Of a stretch of DNA of 64,000 bases, positions 42,409-54,363 are shown piece after piece (position 1 is the stretch's first letter; the number at the start of each line of letters is the position of its first letter). The stretch is taken from positions 18,554,668-18,618,667 of the forward strand of contig CM055111.1 in the NCBI GenBank assembly GCA_029204225.1. The letters run 5' to 3'. A program made the translations under genes and the position numbers. This DNA is from Diphasiastrum complanatum (lineage: Eukaryota; Streptophyta; Lycopodiopsida; Lycopodiales; Lycopodiaceae). The notes beneath the pieces are model-generated. The model did no database searches. It had not been told where the DNA came from and saw only the letters and a list, made by a program, of their open reading frames with translations.

Positions 42409-43084
42409 TCAGAGGTCCTCATGTAAATTGCATCCACCAGAGGCTACAATATAGGGATCCGGCTCTCCAGAGAAGTACCCTTTGTGAGGCTAAGATACCA
42501 TTGAATTGCAAATCTTGAAAATTAGCTAGAGTTTTATGGCGTGCCAATGATCTCCACTCAAATAGGGGATCGCATGAAATCCATCACCTTTGCATTTTGC
42601 AGGGCAGTCCTCTTCACCGGGCTTCGAAACACCTCAAGGGTATGTTCACCAGCGATGCTCTATTCAGTGGGCTTGGAAACACCCTATGAAGTTCTCTCTT
42701 TAAAACATTCTCAGGTTTTTTGAGCTGAAGGGCTGGTGAGTAGATTTTGTGCTTTTGTTGGTTAGAGAGGTTGATGCTCTGCCCTTGATCCTGCAAAGTT
42801 CCAAGAAATATCTTTCTTGAAGCCGAAAATATCCAACGCTCACCTCCGACCCATGGGTCCCCGCTCTAAGCATGGTCCTTTTTCTGCTACAAACTTGATG
42901 AATTGGAGATGGCCCGTGTAAGCAATAGTTGCTAAGTTGAAAGCAATGCTCAAAGAGAATCGGCAAGGTCCTACAACCAATCGGTTGGTTTTAAAATTTA
43001 CCGATTGATCTTGAAACATGTAGGAATCCAAAAGTCTAAAAATCGACTAAAAATATGAGTAGCGAGAAACTTATCTCCTTGATG
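42409..43084. repeat. Direct repeat DR1, copy 2
   Basis: See 37008-37700. It shows small deletions relative to copy 1 (GTTCTGCCATGG missing near 42540; short gap near 42893). Confidence 0.8.
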
Positions 43085-43425
43085 CAAAAATAGGAAAAAC
43101 TTTTTTAGAATAGTTTGACATATTTCATTTAATCACTTACATTTTATGTCAACTTTTAGAAAGTAGATATACATGTTACAATAAATAGCATTACTCTTTG
43201 GATTTATTTTGGCAAACTTAAAAGTACTTCAAATTTATGCTTGTTATTAAGGGTTGTAAACTCTTTTAATTTATTACCTAGTTTCAAATTGCAGAGAATT
43301 AATTTCCTAAGAAGATTTAAATAAACTATTTGCAAATGCACTTTTGAACTTCTAATATATTATGTTTCCTTACAATCTTGTGGCCTTAGAGTATGTACAT
43401 TATATATTGATATTGGTTGTCGCAG

Positions 43426-43752
43426 GCGTCATCTCACAGATTATTTGAAAACGCTCTGGAAGTAGACTCCGGCTTCGTTAAAAAGAATAAGGGGCCTGGC
43501 CAAGAGAAAGCAACAGAGATTGCTGATGACGCTACACCTGGCATGCCTCCAAGCATCACTTCTCTTTTACGACCTACATCGGCTCTGCTTGTTCATTTTC
43601 CAGCTTTGATTAGTGCTCTGAGGAATCTGGACCCTAAGCTTATTAGAGGAGGAGTGGAGCTAGGTTCATGGTCGTTCCTTTACAGCATCATCCAAAAATT
43701 TGGTACAAACGGGACTGGTCTGAACGATGCACCCTTGCTGTATGCACTCAGT
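43426..43752 (+). CDS. Host-gene internal exon, EamA/DMT transporter-like
   Basis: A 327-base exon (109 codons, phase 0 at both ends) between an acceptor TTGTCGCAG and a donor CAGT|GTAAGT. It is open without stops and richer in G+C than its surroundings. The peptide has a polar start (FENALEVDSGFVKKNKGPGQ), then TSLLRPTSALLVHFPALISA and LIRGGVELGSWSFLYSII. The last part resembles the 'L(I)R.G.ELG.W.FLGY' segment of plastid EamA-type drug/metabolite transporters. No neighbouring exon was identified: a possible one near 44300-44460 is only a GC-richer open stretch. It may be part of a gene with very long introns or a captured exon. Confidence 0.55.
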
Positions 43753-44470
43753 GTAAGTGTTTAAAGGAAGATGCTGCTAAAAAATGATGAATTCACTGAC
43801 CTGATAAAATTCAGAATCTTAATCCGGCGTGAGACTCAATTGTAATGTATGACATTTTAGATCTAGTACCGTTGTTTGTAAGTGATTCTAGACTTCAGCA
43901 CGATATGGCAGCAACAATATTGATCATGAGATAGAAAGTTGTGGTAGCGAATGTATCCCGTTGCCAATTTAAAAATTTTCATACATTGTGTCAACATTTA
44001 AGCCTTTTCAGAGTTCAGCGGCCAGCTAGACTAAAATCTTACCATCACCTCAAGTACAGGGCTTCACAGACAGGGATATTTTCTTTGTATTGTCTTGTTC
44101 TCCGTCAAGCTAACGACGCATGGATAGCAGGTGGTGCTTGTTCCCTTGATGAAACTTTGCGCTGGACGGTCGATTACTAAAGTCAAGTGGCTTTCAACCT
44201 TTATAGCACTATCTGGTAACTTTTCTAACATCAATGAACAAATTGGTTGCCAATCAAGCAATTAGTAATAGCTCTCAGATGTAAATACCATTCAGCTGAA
44301 GGTGGGAAAACCTATCCCAGATGAGCAGTTGAAGTCACTAATCAAACATTGCTTTTCCCTGCTACTTAGGTATGGGTGTGCTGGAGGAAGAAAGTTCACG
44401 ATGGAAAGGCATCATCATTACTCGACAAGGAACTTCCGATCAGTTCTTATAAAGGAGAAATGTGGTATTT
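43753..44470. other. Possible intron or 3' region of the transporter-like gene
   Basis: Follows the GTAAGT donor at 43753. No repeat family recognised. A stretch at 44290-44460 is GC-richer and open (KPIPDEQLKSLIKHC), which could be an exon or untranslated sequence; not decided. Confidence 0.3.
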
Positions 44471-44474
44471 CCTA

Positions 44475-44690
44475 GTTTCACACGATTTTTCCAGTAAAAA
44501 TGATGATTTGGACCCCTTCTAACTAGGAAAGGTTTTTTCCTAGTTAAAAGATGCATGTGCATCAATTGCATCTAGGAAAACCTTATTTTCCTAGGTACAT
44601 TTCTACCATTTCTAACTTAGATTTTTTTTTTCCTAGTTACAAAATGTATGTGTCTCAATTTTATATAGGAAATCATTTTATTTTCAATAT
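44475..44690. repeat. Cluster of short hairpins with AACTAGGAAA arms
   Basis: AACTAGGAAA and TTTCCTAGTT pair around 44520-44546; ATCTAGGAAAA and TTTTCCTAGGT pair around 44568-44602; further CCTAGTTAC and TATAGGAAA pieces follow to 44672. This looks like a fold-back or MITE remnant. The boundaries are not clear. Confidence 0.5.
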
Positions 44691-45178
44691 GCATCTTAAA
44701 TTATAAAACAGTTTCCTTAGATATTATAACCCAACTCATATTTCCTATCCTCATTAACATTAATTGGTGATAGGCTAGTATTTCTTTCTTCCATTTTTAT
44801 AACAAGGGCATCGACGCTTTGTTTTCATTAGACCCCTATAGCAATTAACATGTTCATTGAATGCACATTGTTCACAACTTCTAGAACTAAAGAATCAAAT
44901 CAAGGTGTCAAAGATTTGTAGCCCCTGCCTTGATCCAAAAGGTTACAAATCCCTGATCTTTTTTTTTTTAAGAGAAAAAAAAGAACAGGTTGATTTCTTT
45001 TCAAAAGGCACCATTGACTCCGTTAAGAGAAGAGGATTGCCAATTGATTGATCAACTTAGAGTAAGCTTGTGTTTACGACATTTAAGCATATTCGATTTT
45101 ATGTCTACACACAAGATAGCTTGATTTTGGTCCCTGAAAAAACTTGAAGTTTCTACCCACAAAGCATTGCTAGCTTAT

Positions 45179-46008
45179 GAACCGCAAACCGCAAGTCACC
45201 GCCATCGTCACACCACGACACATATAAACAACGAAAATGACAAAGGCCGACAAACCGCAAACCGCAACAAACCGCAAACTCCAACCTTTGGACAACGAAT
45301 GAAGGCAACCGAAGAAAACTGCAACTCAAAACTTGCGGTCCACATGCGAAGATCAAAACTCAACCATAATAGCTTTGTCTTTGGCTGCAAAGGCGACTAC
45401 GAAATTGGCGCGTCTTCATGATCCACGATCAATGAAGTACCAACAGGACCGACGAACTCCACGGATGAATGAGACAGCAAACTGGAAGCCGTTGTAGTGG
45501 CTTAAGCAGTTCTTGTAATCATTGATTGAAATTAAAACCATTCCTCCGTCTATTCTATATATAGAGGTTGAGCGATTGGATGATGAATGTGGGGATGAGA
45601 AATCCTTCACTGATAGGTGAGACCAGTTGAGTGATCAATCCAATAAGGACACAGATAGAGAGACATAAGTAAGTATTCGCTAGTAAGTGTTATTGTTTTT
45701 GTTTTTGTTCGTAAGACACAAAGTTTCTCTTGCAGTAATGTGTTGTGCAGTATGCCAAACAACGCTCAATGGATCCATGTAATCAAACAAATGTTTTCTT
45801 GTCTCTTGTCTATTATGCATAATCTTTGAATGTGTTATGCTTTCTCACTATTCTTACAAGATCAGCTATTATTTGTTTTTTTGCACAAAGGCTCCTTGTA
45901 ATTAAATCAGTAGTAGATCAGCAGTCTTTGTCTATAGCTTGGAAGAGGATAGATCTTAATAAGAATCAGTAGCTTCAATTAAGAGTTCGACTCTATCTAG
46001 GCACATCA
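45179..46008 (+). repeat. Solo LTR H (right arm)
   Basis: Inverted copy of 7426-8250. The TATA-like TCTATATATAGAG is at about 45553-45565, and the CA end (GGCACATCA) is at 46008, abutting copia A pol exactly as on the left. Confidence 0.65.
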
Positions 46009-46009
46009 G

Positions 46010-46890
46010 GAATCTGTCAAAGAACAACATATTCCAAATAGCAAGATCACATGAAGCTCATCAAGCCCTTAATCTGAATCCTTGAATACCTTGACCATCA
46101 AACTTAGTTCTATATAGAATCTTCTGTGTGCTTTCAAATCTGGAAGTGGATTTATGAGTGTCTACATCTCCTGCCCAACTTGCATCTGTGTAACCACTGA
46201 GTAAATTGAGTTTGTCATTGCCAACTGCTCCATAACAAATGAAAAAGTCCATAGTAGCTCAAAGATATCTCGTGACTCTGATAAGATCCTTTCAATGTGT
46301 TACACCGGGATTAGTCATAAACTGACTGAGAGAGCTGACTGCAAAAGCTATGCCTGGCCTTGTACAGATCATGGCGTACATAAGAGATCCTATAATAGAA
46401 TGGTAAGGATACTCACGCATCTGCTGCTTCTCATGAATTGGTTGGGGACATTGGTCCTTTGACAATTTAAGTCCTGGTTCCATTGGTGAGAGAGCTAACT
46501 TGCAATTCATCAGATTATATCTGACTAACATGTTGTAGATGTACCTCTATTGTGTAATGTAGACCAACTTCTGTTTTCTGTCTCTGTGGATTTGTATACC
46601 AAGGCAAAAATGAGCTTCACCCAAATCGGTCATGTCGAATTCAGAAAATAGCATTGTCCTGGCCTCTTTTATCAAATCGGTACTGTTGCTGAAAAGCAAT
46701 GTATCATCCACGTATAAAGTGATAATGATAAAAGACTGTTGCACTGCTTTGAAGTAAACATTTGAATCTAAAGAGCTAGGTGTGTAGCCGTGATCAATAA
46801 GAAAAGTATTGATCCTTTGAAACCATGCTCGAGCAGATTGCTTTAAGCCATAAAGTGCCTTATGGAGTTTACACACACGATTGTGTTTAC
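46010..46890 (-). pseudogene. Copia A RT and RNase H start (right arm)
   Basis: On minus: CKLHKALYGLKQSARAWFQR, INTFLIDHGYTPSSLDS, LYVDDTLLF (YVDD), DLGEAHFCLGIQIHRDRK, then NCKLALSPMEPGLKLSKDQ and GSLMYAMICTRPGIAFAV, then RNase H GYTDASWAGDVDTHKS. After that a deletion of about 360 bases relative to the left arm joins to the end of pol (ESTQKILYRTKF). The 5' end is fused directly to LTR A near 46893, so gag to mid-RT was lost. Confidence 0.9.
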
Positions 46891-46894
46891 CCTC

Positions 46895-48075
46895 AGATGT
46901 TGTGAAGATAGGTCAAACTCGAAAAGAAACGAATGAAAATAATTTGAGTGTTTAAAAAATAAAATTTCGTGCATAGTGGAATAAACTATCTTCCTCTTTC
47001 ACAATGCATGACTACGCCTATCAATTTGAAACAAAACAATAGTGATAGAAATCATGTTTGATCTTATAGTAACTAACATTGAAATCATCAATACTATAGT
47101 GATTACGTAGCCAAACAATTAAGCATTGAATTATCAAACAAATAATTTGTCGCGAAACGATAGAAAAATAATCAGTCACAAATCACAAGACAAATAATTA
47201 GTCACGAAGAACTACAGAAATGCATACATTCTGAGACGAAGGTGAACGCAATAAAAGATAGTATTGATTCTCTATGAAAACGAAAAAGATGTAAATGAGT
47301 ACAATAAGTTGCAAATCGAAAGTCGCGTACTCTATGTTATCTCTGAGCAACTAAAATGAAAGTTTGAATTAAGCGCAATGCTGATAAGCAGTAGTGCAAT
47401 AGCAATCTCTAAAACAACTCTAAGAAGTGAGCTAGAATATTCATGAGTATTCAAGCTCGCAGGCTTGAGAGAGAGAGAGAGAGCCACCTATTCAAAATGC
47501 TTCTTTTGATTGATAATGAAAACTGTATGAATATGAACAACTATTTATACTAAGAAATTAGGTCATCAATTGTGATCGTCATTTTGCTGGTATCAGTTGG
47601 CATCCATCCGGTTCCTTGTCATTGATTGTTGATAAGTGGTGAAAATTGGCCATAAATAGTCTGTCTACATAAATGAACCAAATTGCCACTTCTGCAGAAA
47701 TGAACTAAAACAGCCACACGCGACACTGTCGCAAAAAGACGATAGTGTCGGGATTTTGCAAAAAACCTGACAGTGTCACCTTTTAAATCTGATTTAGGGT
47801 TGCCTCACACATTCCTAGAGTCCTTTTCTTAACATTTGAGGCTCTTTGGAAAAAGCAAAAAATGTGACTCTGCATATTTACTCGCAATTCCCGACAGGCG
47901 AAAAATGCAAAAAAGGCGACACTATTGTCAAACTCCGTGTATTTCTGCAGACTGTGTAAAAACACTTGTAAATCTGCAGACTGTGTAAAAACACGGAAAA
48001 ATCTACAAAAGTGGATAGACAATGGATGAAGATTAAAACCGATTAGTCGATTAGTAAGAAGAGAATAATCCAGCA
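46895..48075 (-). repeat. LTR A (right arm)
   Basis: Inverted copy of 3862-5043 with the same TATA region near 47545-47560 and a shorter (CT)n. It starts TGCTGGATTATTC on minus and lacks the last few LTR bases and the primer-binding site because of the deletion. Confidence 0.75.
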
Positions 48076-48079
48076 CTTT

Positions 48080-48655
48080 GCTTGCCCTTGTCTTGGTATG
48101 TGAGCCTTATTGGCTCCATTGTTACCCTTGATGACCTTCTTGGAGTGATTGCTTGGCTATTGCTCCTCTTCAAGATCACAATTGTCTTGATCCTCGACAC
48201 CTCCCTCTTGATAGCTTATTTGATTGAGCAGTCAACAAGCTTATGCATCTTATTCTCATCAAATATGACATTTCTAGAAACCACAAACTTGTTGGAAGAT
48301 GGAATGTATACCTTGTATCCCTTGCCTGCATTGCCATACCTGGAGCATGATTCCCTTGATTGATGATGGATCCTCCTTTGTCCTTGTCTCCAAAGGTGTA
48401 TGCACATAGAAAATATCCAAACACCCATTGAGTCCTTGAGGTTTAGCTTCTTCCCATATAAGACATCAAATGGTGTTTTGCCTTCAATAGAGCTACATGG
48501 AACTCTATTCATCAAATAGTTAGCACAAGTGAGGGCTTCTCCCCAAAAAGACTTTGGTAAACATACATCAAGCCTTAAAGATTTAGAACATTCACACAAT
48601 GTCCTATTTCTCCTCTAGGCTACCCCATTTTGTTGAGGGGTATAGGGACAAGAAA
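48080..48655 (-). pseudogene. Copia integrase C-terminal fragment (right arm)
   Basis: On minus: LRLDVCLPKSFWGEALTCAN, NRVPCSSIEGKTPFDVLYGK and KVYIPSSNKFVVSRNVIFDE, inverted copy of 3255-3861. An extra 23-base stretch near 48212-48240 (LVDCSIK region) is absent from the left arm. Confidence 0.88.
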
Positions 48656-49261
48656 ACTCCTTTCAATTGAATCTCATGGAGCCATACTCCACTTTTGTCG
48701 CTCTATCAAGGATCGACTCAAAATAGCTAAGCAATTGGGATGGATGTATGTTGTACTATGAATACTTGGGAATCACAAGCTAGTTATCCATGTGGTAACT
48801 TTTGTGCCACCTCTAGCTCCAAATTCAATTGGACTAAAGGATCGATAAATCATTCTTTTATAGTTTGTATTCATACTAAAAATCAAAATCAAATCAACTT
48901 TTACCCCTTTGTTCTAAGAGACTATTGTTCTTGTTTAGCTCATCTTAGTACACCTAGGCTACCACTTATTTTACACCTCTCAATTCATTTCACAAAGTAG
49001 GCACTTGAACTGGGTCGTCTTTCACTTGAATAGATGCTTGAATAGGTGCCTTAGCCAATAAAATATTCAAATAAGTACACTGGTTGAGGATTTGTATCTA
49101 TTTTTGCAGAGACCCTTTTTTCCTTTTGGATACTACTGTATATGCATGTAACTCCATGCATCTAACACGATATGTCAAGAATACACTACTCTCTAAAGAC
49201 TAAGAGCCGCATCATCAACATACAATACCTAGTGTTCCTCACTAGACCAGCAATATGAACT
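48656..49261. other. Right-arm sequence without recognisable gene
   Basis: Inverted counterpart of 2699-3250; no protein recognised. Confidence 0.5.
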
Positions 49262-50570
49262 CAAATTTGGCCTTTTTCATTTGAAGTTGTATGTTGAGTG
49301 ATCAAATCAAAGGAGTCTTTGCTTTAGAACCTTAAAACAAGTCGAGTTCACTCCATTTTCTATGCAACTCACCCCTATTGAATTTGATGTATGTTCATTT
49401 GAGATAGCTCAATTTTGTCTCTTATCATTTGAGATTGCTCATTGAGTGCTTAAATTAGAAGAATCTTGAGACTAGGACATTCAGGTAGCTCAAATTTGAT
49501 GTCTATTGTTTGAGAGCTCAAGTTTGATGTCTGACATGCAATTTTGGTCATTATCAGCCAACAATGTGGCTCATTGAGTGAGCAAAATTGGTCAATATCA
49601 AGTTGGTACATTTAGGTTGATTGAGTTCTACTTCCTATCAATGAAATCGACCCATATCACAAGAGATAGCTCAAATGTAATCTCCATCAATCGAGATAGC
49701 TCAATTTTGGTTGTTATAAGCTGAGGTTCTTCATAGAGTGATTGAATTCATAAAATCTCAGGCTTACAAAATGGGAGAACTCATATTTAATGCCTGTTAT
49801 TTGGGATAGCTTAATTTTGATGTCTAACATGCAATTTGGTTTTTATGACTTGACGTAATTCATCAAGCAATCAAACTCAATCATTTTCAAGTTTAGGATG
49901 ATTAGATTGCTTGACTTTGATCCCTCGTCATGGAATTGGCCCCTACCACTCAAGATAGCTCAAATTTGATGTCTATCAATCAAGATAGCTCAATTTTTGG
50001 ATTGCTAGATTGCTTGAGTTTGTCTAGATTGCTTGAGTTCGACTCCTTATCAATGGAATTGACCCATATCACAAGACATAGGTCAAATTTTAGATGATTT
50101 AGTCGCGATAGCTCAATTTTGGCTATTATGTCCCATGTCACTCGATCAAGTTTAAGCTTAGGACAATTGGATTGCTTTAGTTTGATTCCTTATGGATGGA
50201 TATGGCCCCTATCACTCGAAATAGTTCAACTTTGAGGTGTGTCAATCAAGATGGCTCAGTTTTGGCCTTTATCATTAGAAGTTGCTTCTAAAGTGATCAA
50301 ATTCATGGAATCTCAAGCTTACAAAATTTAGATAGCTCAAATTTGATGCTAATCGCCCAAGCTGGCTCAAAGATCATGCCTAACATGTGGTTTTGGTCCT
50401 AATCACTCAACATAGTTCATTGATTGTGTTCAAACGCGATCCATCTCAAGTTGACACTTACATCACTTGAATTTGGTCTAGCCGTACTAATGGATTTGCC
50501 CCTACACTTGTGATGCTCAAATTTCATTTTTATCACTCGAGGTAATTCGAATTTGATTCCTATGAATGAG
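49262..50570. repeat. Degenerate satellite-like array, right side
   Basis: The same motifs as 1388-2640 but complementary (CTCAAATTTGATGTCTATCA, GAGATAGCTCAATTTTGG). Only 49262-49490 aligns directly with the left arm (1388-1612). The rest is an independent stretch of the same repeat. A (CT)n run ends it near 50594-50610. Confidence 0.6.
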
Positions 50571-50781
50571 AAAGCATCACAAGTACCCCCCCTGTCTCTC
50601 TCTCTCTCCCTCATGCATGTGCGAATGCTCAAAAAAAACTGTACAATATAGGCATGAAACCAACACAATTTCTCAAAAACCAGTATGATAAAATTTCGAC
50701 GACTTTGTTAGATTAGCATAGGAACCCTGTTATGAGTAATAGTCTTAAAATAATCGAGAATCTTTATAATTGGAGTCCTTT

Positions 50782-51085
50782 TCAAGGATAATTCAAAAAA
50801 GAGTTTGCCAACACCGGCTCAAGCTCTCTCTCACCCTTCCATGGTGCGAACGGGGTACCTGCGTTGGGGTACCTGAAGGCTAAGGGGTGAAAATCACTAA
50901 AACCACCTGCGTGAGGTGGATGGCATGGGTCACATCGATGGACGGATGACATGAGGTGTTGCACTGGCGCACCAGTTGCAAGTGGGCAAGAGGTGGATGC
51001 TTCGCCAGGTAACTGAAGATTTTCATTGGTTGCCATTTTGGCCATTGAGAGAAAGAGAAAGAGATTGAAATTTTGGGGCTTCTAT
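50782..51085 (-). CDS. Candidate first exon or UTR, GC-rich, unknown
   Basis: A GC-richer island. On minus an ATG at 51045 opens MAKMATNENLQLPGEASTSC for 87 codons, after a CT-rich leader (TTTCTCTTTCTCTC) like plant 5' leaders. No known domain. An overlapping frame (MARRAPKSPKSRPNS) competes. Could be the 5' end of a host gene on the minus strand or a promoter island. Confidence 0.25.
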
Positions 51086-51733
51086 AGCTAACGATCCTTG
51101 AATTGGGTCTCGATTTTGGGGATTTTGGAGCTCTTCGGGCCATACTTTCCCACGCTATTCCTCTCCTCTACTTGCCCTTCTCTCCTAGTCCACCATCACG
51201 CTCATCCTGCTCTCCTCTTACGTTCTATTGTTGCGCTCATCCACCATCGCATGCTGATCTTGGTGATCGTCCGCCATCGTGGGTACGTTCTCTCTCTCAT
51301 ATGTTTTCAGGGCGGATATGGTGAAAAAAGCAAATGGGATCTACTTTCCTGAAGAAGTAATTTTTTTTCATTTCTTTTTATGGAGTGAAAATGTTATTGC
51401 ATCTAGATGCTGCAGCCATCAGATTTTGTGAAGCGCTTAATGCTTCTTGTTGAATCATGAAATTCCATAGCTTTTTGACAACTGCTCACCATGTTAGGCG
51501 AAAGTAGATTATTCAATATAACGTATATATTTTTTTGATGCAATAGCTAACATTCAGGGATCTCCATTCGTTGTAATCTGAATATGGCCACTTACAAACT
51601 GTGAGATTTCCATGAAATTTATTTGCATGTGGTTTTGAGTTATCACAAAATTAAGGCTGATAGTGATAAGTATAGTATCTTAGTATCACAACTTGTATAA
51701 GTAGTATCTAAAGACTTCTTGAAGATCTTGCAG
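51086..51733. other. Region upstream of the kinase exon
   Basis: CT-rich, GC-richer sequence to about 51300, then AT-rich. No kinase motif (no HRD or VAIK-like exon) seen on the plus strand, so this is probably intron or 5' sequence. Confidence 0.3.
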
Positions 51734-51783
51734 GAGATTTTGGATTGGCAAAGGACCTCATGGAAGATGATCTAGCTTCTTCT
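51734..51783 (+). CDS. NEK-like protein kinase exon (DFG and activation loop)
   Basis: Fifty bases between an acceptor (GATCTTGCAG) and a consensus donor (GTAAGTT). Entering in phase with two bases (GA, completing a Gly codon), it encodes DFGLAKDLMEDDLASS. This is the magnesium-binding DFG motif and the start of the activation loop of plant NIMA-related kinases, which read GDFGLAK.L..DDL.SSVVGTP. Both splice sites and the frame are intact. Neither the HRD exon nor the VGTPxYMxPE exon is found nearby. It is therefore part of a gene with very long introns or an isolated relic. Confidence 0.7.
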
Positions 51784-52239
51784 GTAAGTTAAGGAACATC
51801 TGACCATTTAGATATGCATAATATCTTGTGATAGTTTAAGGTATTGCTAACTTTGTTGAACCATGCTTTTCCACCAATTTTTGAATTATTAATCCAGTCG
51901 GATGAGTGCCTGTTACTGTAGATTTGGCTCTTTCTTAAGTCTACTAAGCTATATCTTCAAAAAATAAAACTGTTTGCCTTTGTACATGTTTTATAACATG
52001 TATCAAAAATTAATACATCAACAGTAATGCTATTCAGAGTTTCATCATATGATGCTCGTGTTGTCTACTAGATCTCACTCATTCATACGTGTTTTTGCAG
52101 ATATTTTCCTAGTTCCACACTGCTGTGCAATCACAAGGCACAACCTTTATGTTTTACACTGGTTAAGCCTATAGATGTGCTTATAGGAACTTTGGTTTGA
52201 AGGAACATAGGTTTCAAAATAATTATTAAATGTGCTTGC
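51784..52239. other. Intron-like AT-rich sequence after the kinase exon
   Basis: No coding segment matching the rest of a kinase. No repeat recognised. Confidence 0.35.
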
Positions 52240-52850
52240 TTAACAATGCATCAAAAAACTAGAAAATAAATCTTGATCTAGATTACCAATTTGACACATA
52301 ACAAGTATGGATAATCAATAAACAAGATTAAAGACCCAAATCCGAGTCCACACGTGTGTACTACAGGCTGTAGTATGGCCTTAAAACTGAGAAACAAGTA
52401 GAAATTGATTTGGTTTCATTTGAATTACAAAAACTCAATGTACATAGTGAACTAGCTTGAGATTGCCAATGAGCTCCAAAACGTTTTCTCTCTTCTCACT
52501 ATGGGAGTTTGGAATACATAGCAAAATTAACTTCCTTCTTGAAGTTAGGTGGATTTCCATCATATAATAAGGAAGTTAACTCACCCTTCTTGCCCTATCC
52601 TAGATCCTAGACTTATGCTTGGTAGGTAGCTAGTTGGTCAAATTTTTGCCTTAAACTTAGGTGTAGGTCCTAAAGAGTAGGGATGAGCACCAAATAGACA
52701 TGACCAACTCTCTTGAATTGACCTAACCTACATTAGGAGTGGGTTGCCACGTGGCATCTTGGTCTTCCATGTGTGCAACCCAATTAAACACAATATTTAC
52801 AAAGTTCTACATCCTATTTTTCGCAGGACCCAATTCTAGGTGGACCAGCA
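52240..52850 (-). repeat. Decayed LTR of the D/E copia family
   Basis: Parallel to 58220-58770 and inverse to 56500-57010: shared CTTGATCTAGATT, CACACGTGTG-type, TGGAATACATAGCAAAA and AGGAAGTTAAC blocks. It reads as an LTR on minus. No internal region attached. Confidence 0.7.
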
Positions 52851-52907
52851 CTTTTCGTTCGGCTTTACAAAAATTGACATATATCAAATATTTTTTACAG
52901 TTCTTGA

Positions 52908-53700
52908 GTGTTGGGGGTATTCCCAACAAAGTGTAAATAAATAAAATCCTCCAATAAAATGTGTTGCGAGGGCATGGCATCCTGCGTGTATAAGCTCATG
53001 GCCCAATGAGCACGCAATTGAAGTTGTAAATAAAATAAACTTGACTTAGGCCTTGTAATTAAAATAAAACTAGAGGCCCAATGTCATTTTTAAACTTAGA
53101 GATCACTTTTTAGAGTTGGGTCCAAATTGGGACTCACATGAATCTTGTGATTTCTAATGTACTTTTTGTGGACCCTTTGATCAAGTTGGGTCCAAGATGA
53201 ATGGTTAGGATCATTGTGAATATTAGCCAATAAGATTGAGAGGCAAGGGCCTTCCCCATTTTATAAAGAAGCACCATTTGTACACTATTTCCATGCTTAA
53301 CGAGAAGGAGGAAACTCTACCATTTTTGGAAGAGAAGCATCATCATTTGCCATTCACTACTTGCTATTGCTCTTGGTTGTATTTTCTATTGCTTTCTATT
53401 TCCATGTTTTATTGTTTGCCATAGTGGATGTTTTTCCATTAGCAAGCATAAGGAGCATTTGAGCTAACCTCCACCCTCACTCTCTTTTTCTCTCTTTCTC
53501 TTCTCTTCTCAATCTCTTCTTCTCCATCCCTTCCCTTCAACCAAAAGTATGCTGAATGTAGTGTAGAGGAGTAGAGTTAAAGATGAGTAGTATAGTGGTG
53601 AGTAGAGTTAAGAGAGAAAGTTGGAAATTAACTAAAAGTAGCATCTATGCATAGTTAGGCACCTATCTAGTGATCTAACCTTTGTTGACAGGCGGAAGGG
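52908..53700 (+). repeat. Putative solo LTR of an unassigned family
   Basis: Begins at TGTTGGGGGTATTCCCAACA (a palindromic start). It holds a CCAAT box (about 53225), a TATA-like TTTTATAAAGAAG (about 53259) and a CT-rich leader (53480-53530). The end is uncertain, near the TTGACA at about 53690. No primer-binding site or second copy found, so the call rests on promoter-like layout. Confidence 0.35.
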
Positions 53701-53849
53701 CTATACTACGAAAGATCTTCGACTCCACATTGAGACTGTGACAAAATTCTACTATAACATGTCTAGCCACTTTAGGGACAGGCTGGGACCCTTTTACAGA
53801 GGCAACTATATGCTGATTTTTTGCTAATAACCGGGTTTTAGATGTCAAT

Positions 53850-54363
53850 TTTTTACAGTTTCGAAAAAAGAAATCTCAACATTAGTCCGATTTTCCATGC
53901 AGAAATATCGACTAACAGTGTGGATCCGAAAATAGCATAAAATAAGCATTTTACACACAAAATTGCAAGATATCACCGATATAGTGCACCAATGGATGGA
54001 TGGACCCAAGAGAACCATGTATAAGCATGAAATGAGATAAGAGAGAGAGAGAGAGAGAATGTCTCTTTCCATGAGCTACATCCTATTATAGCAGGTCCAA
54101 ACCTAATTTCAAACTTTGGCTTCCCTCCATAGTAAAAAACCCTACTATTTATGTGACTATATTCAATGTCTCTACTACTCAAATTTGAATCTACTAAAAC
54201 TCGTGTACTACACTTTCCCACACTTTCAAAAAGTGTTTGTTCAAATGAATTTAGACTAATATAACTTTGAAAAGTCAAACTCTAAGTCTAATATGAAAAT
54301 TGGCCTCAATTGCCAAACATACAAATATGACCAAAATAGCAAAACTAGTTGAAATTTCTCACA
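53850..54363 (-). repeat. LTR of element K family, truncated
   Basis: On minus it starts TGTGAGAAATTTCAACTAG and follows the K LTR order (AACACTTTTTGAAAGTGTGG, TATAATAGGATGTAGCTC, ATGGTTCTCTTGGG). It contains a (GA)n run near 54040-54056 and is lost after about 53850. Confidence 0.8.

Noticed and set aside
51098-51352. Plus-strand frames in the CT-rich island
   Set aside because: Two overlapping frames compete, with low-complexity composition and no domain; more likely leader or promoter sequence.
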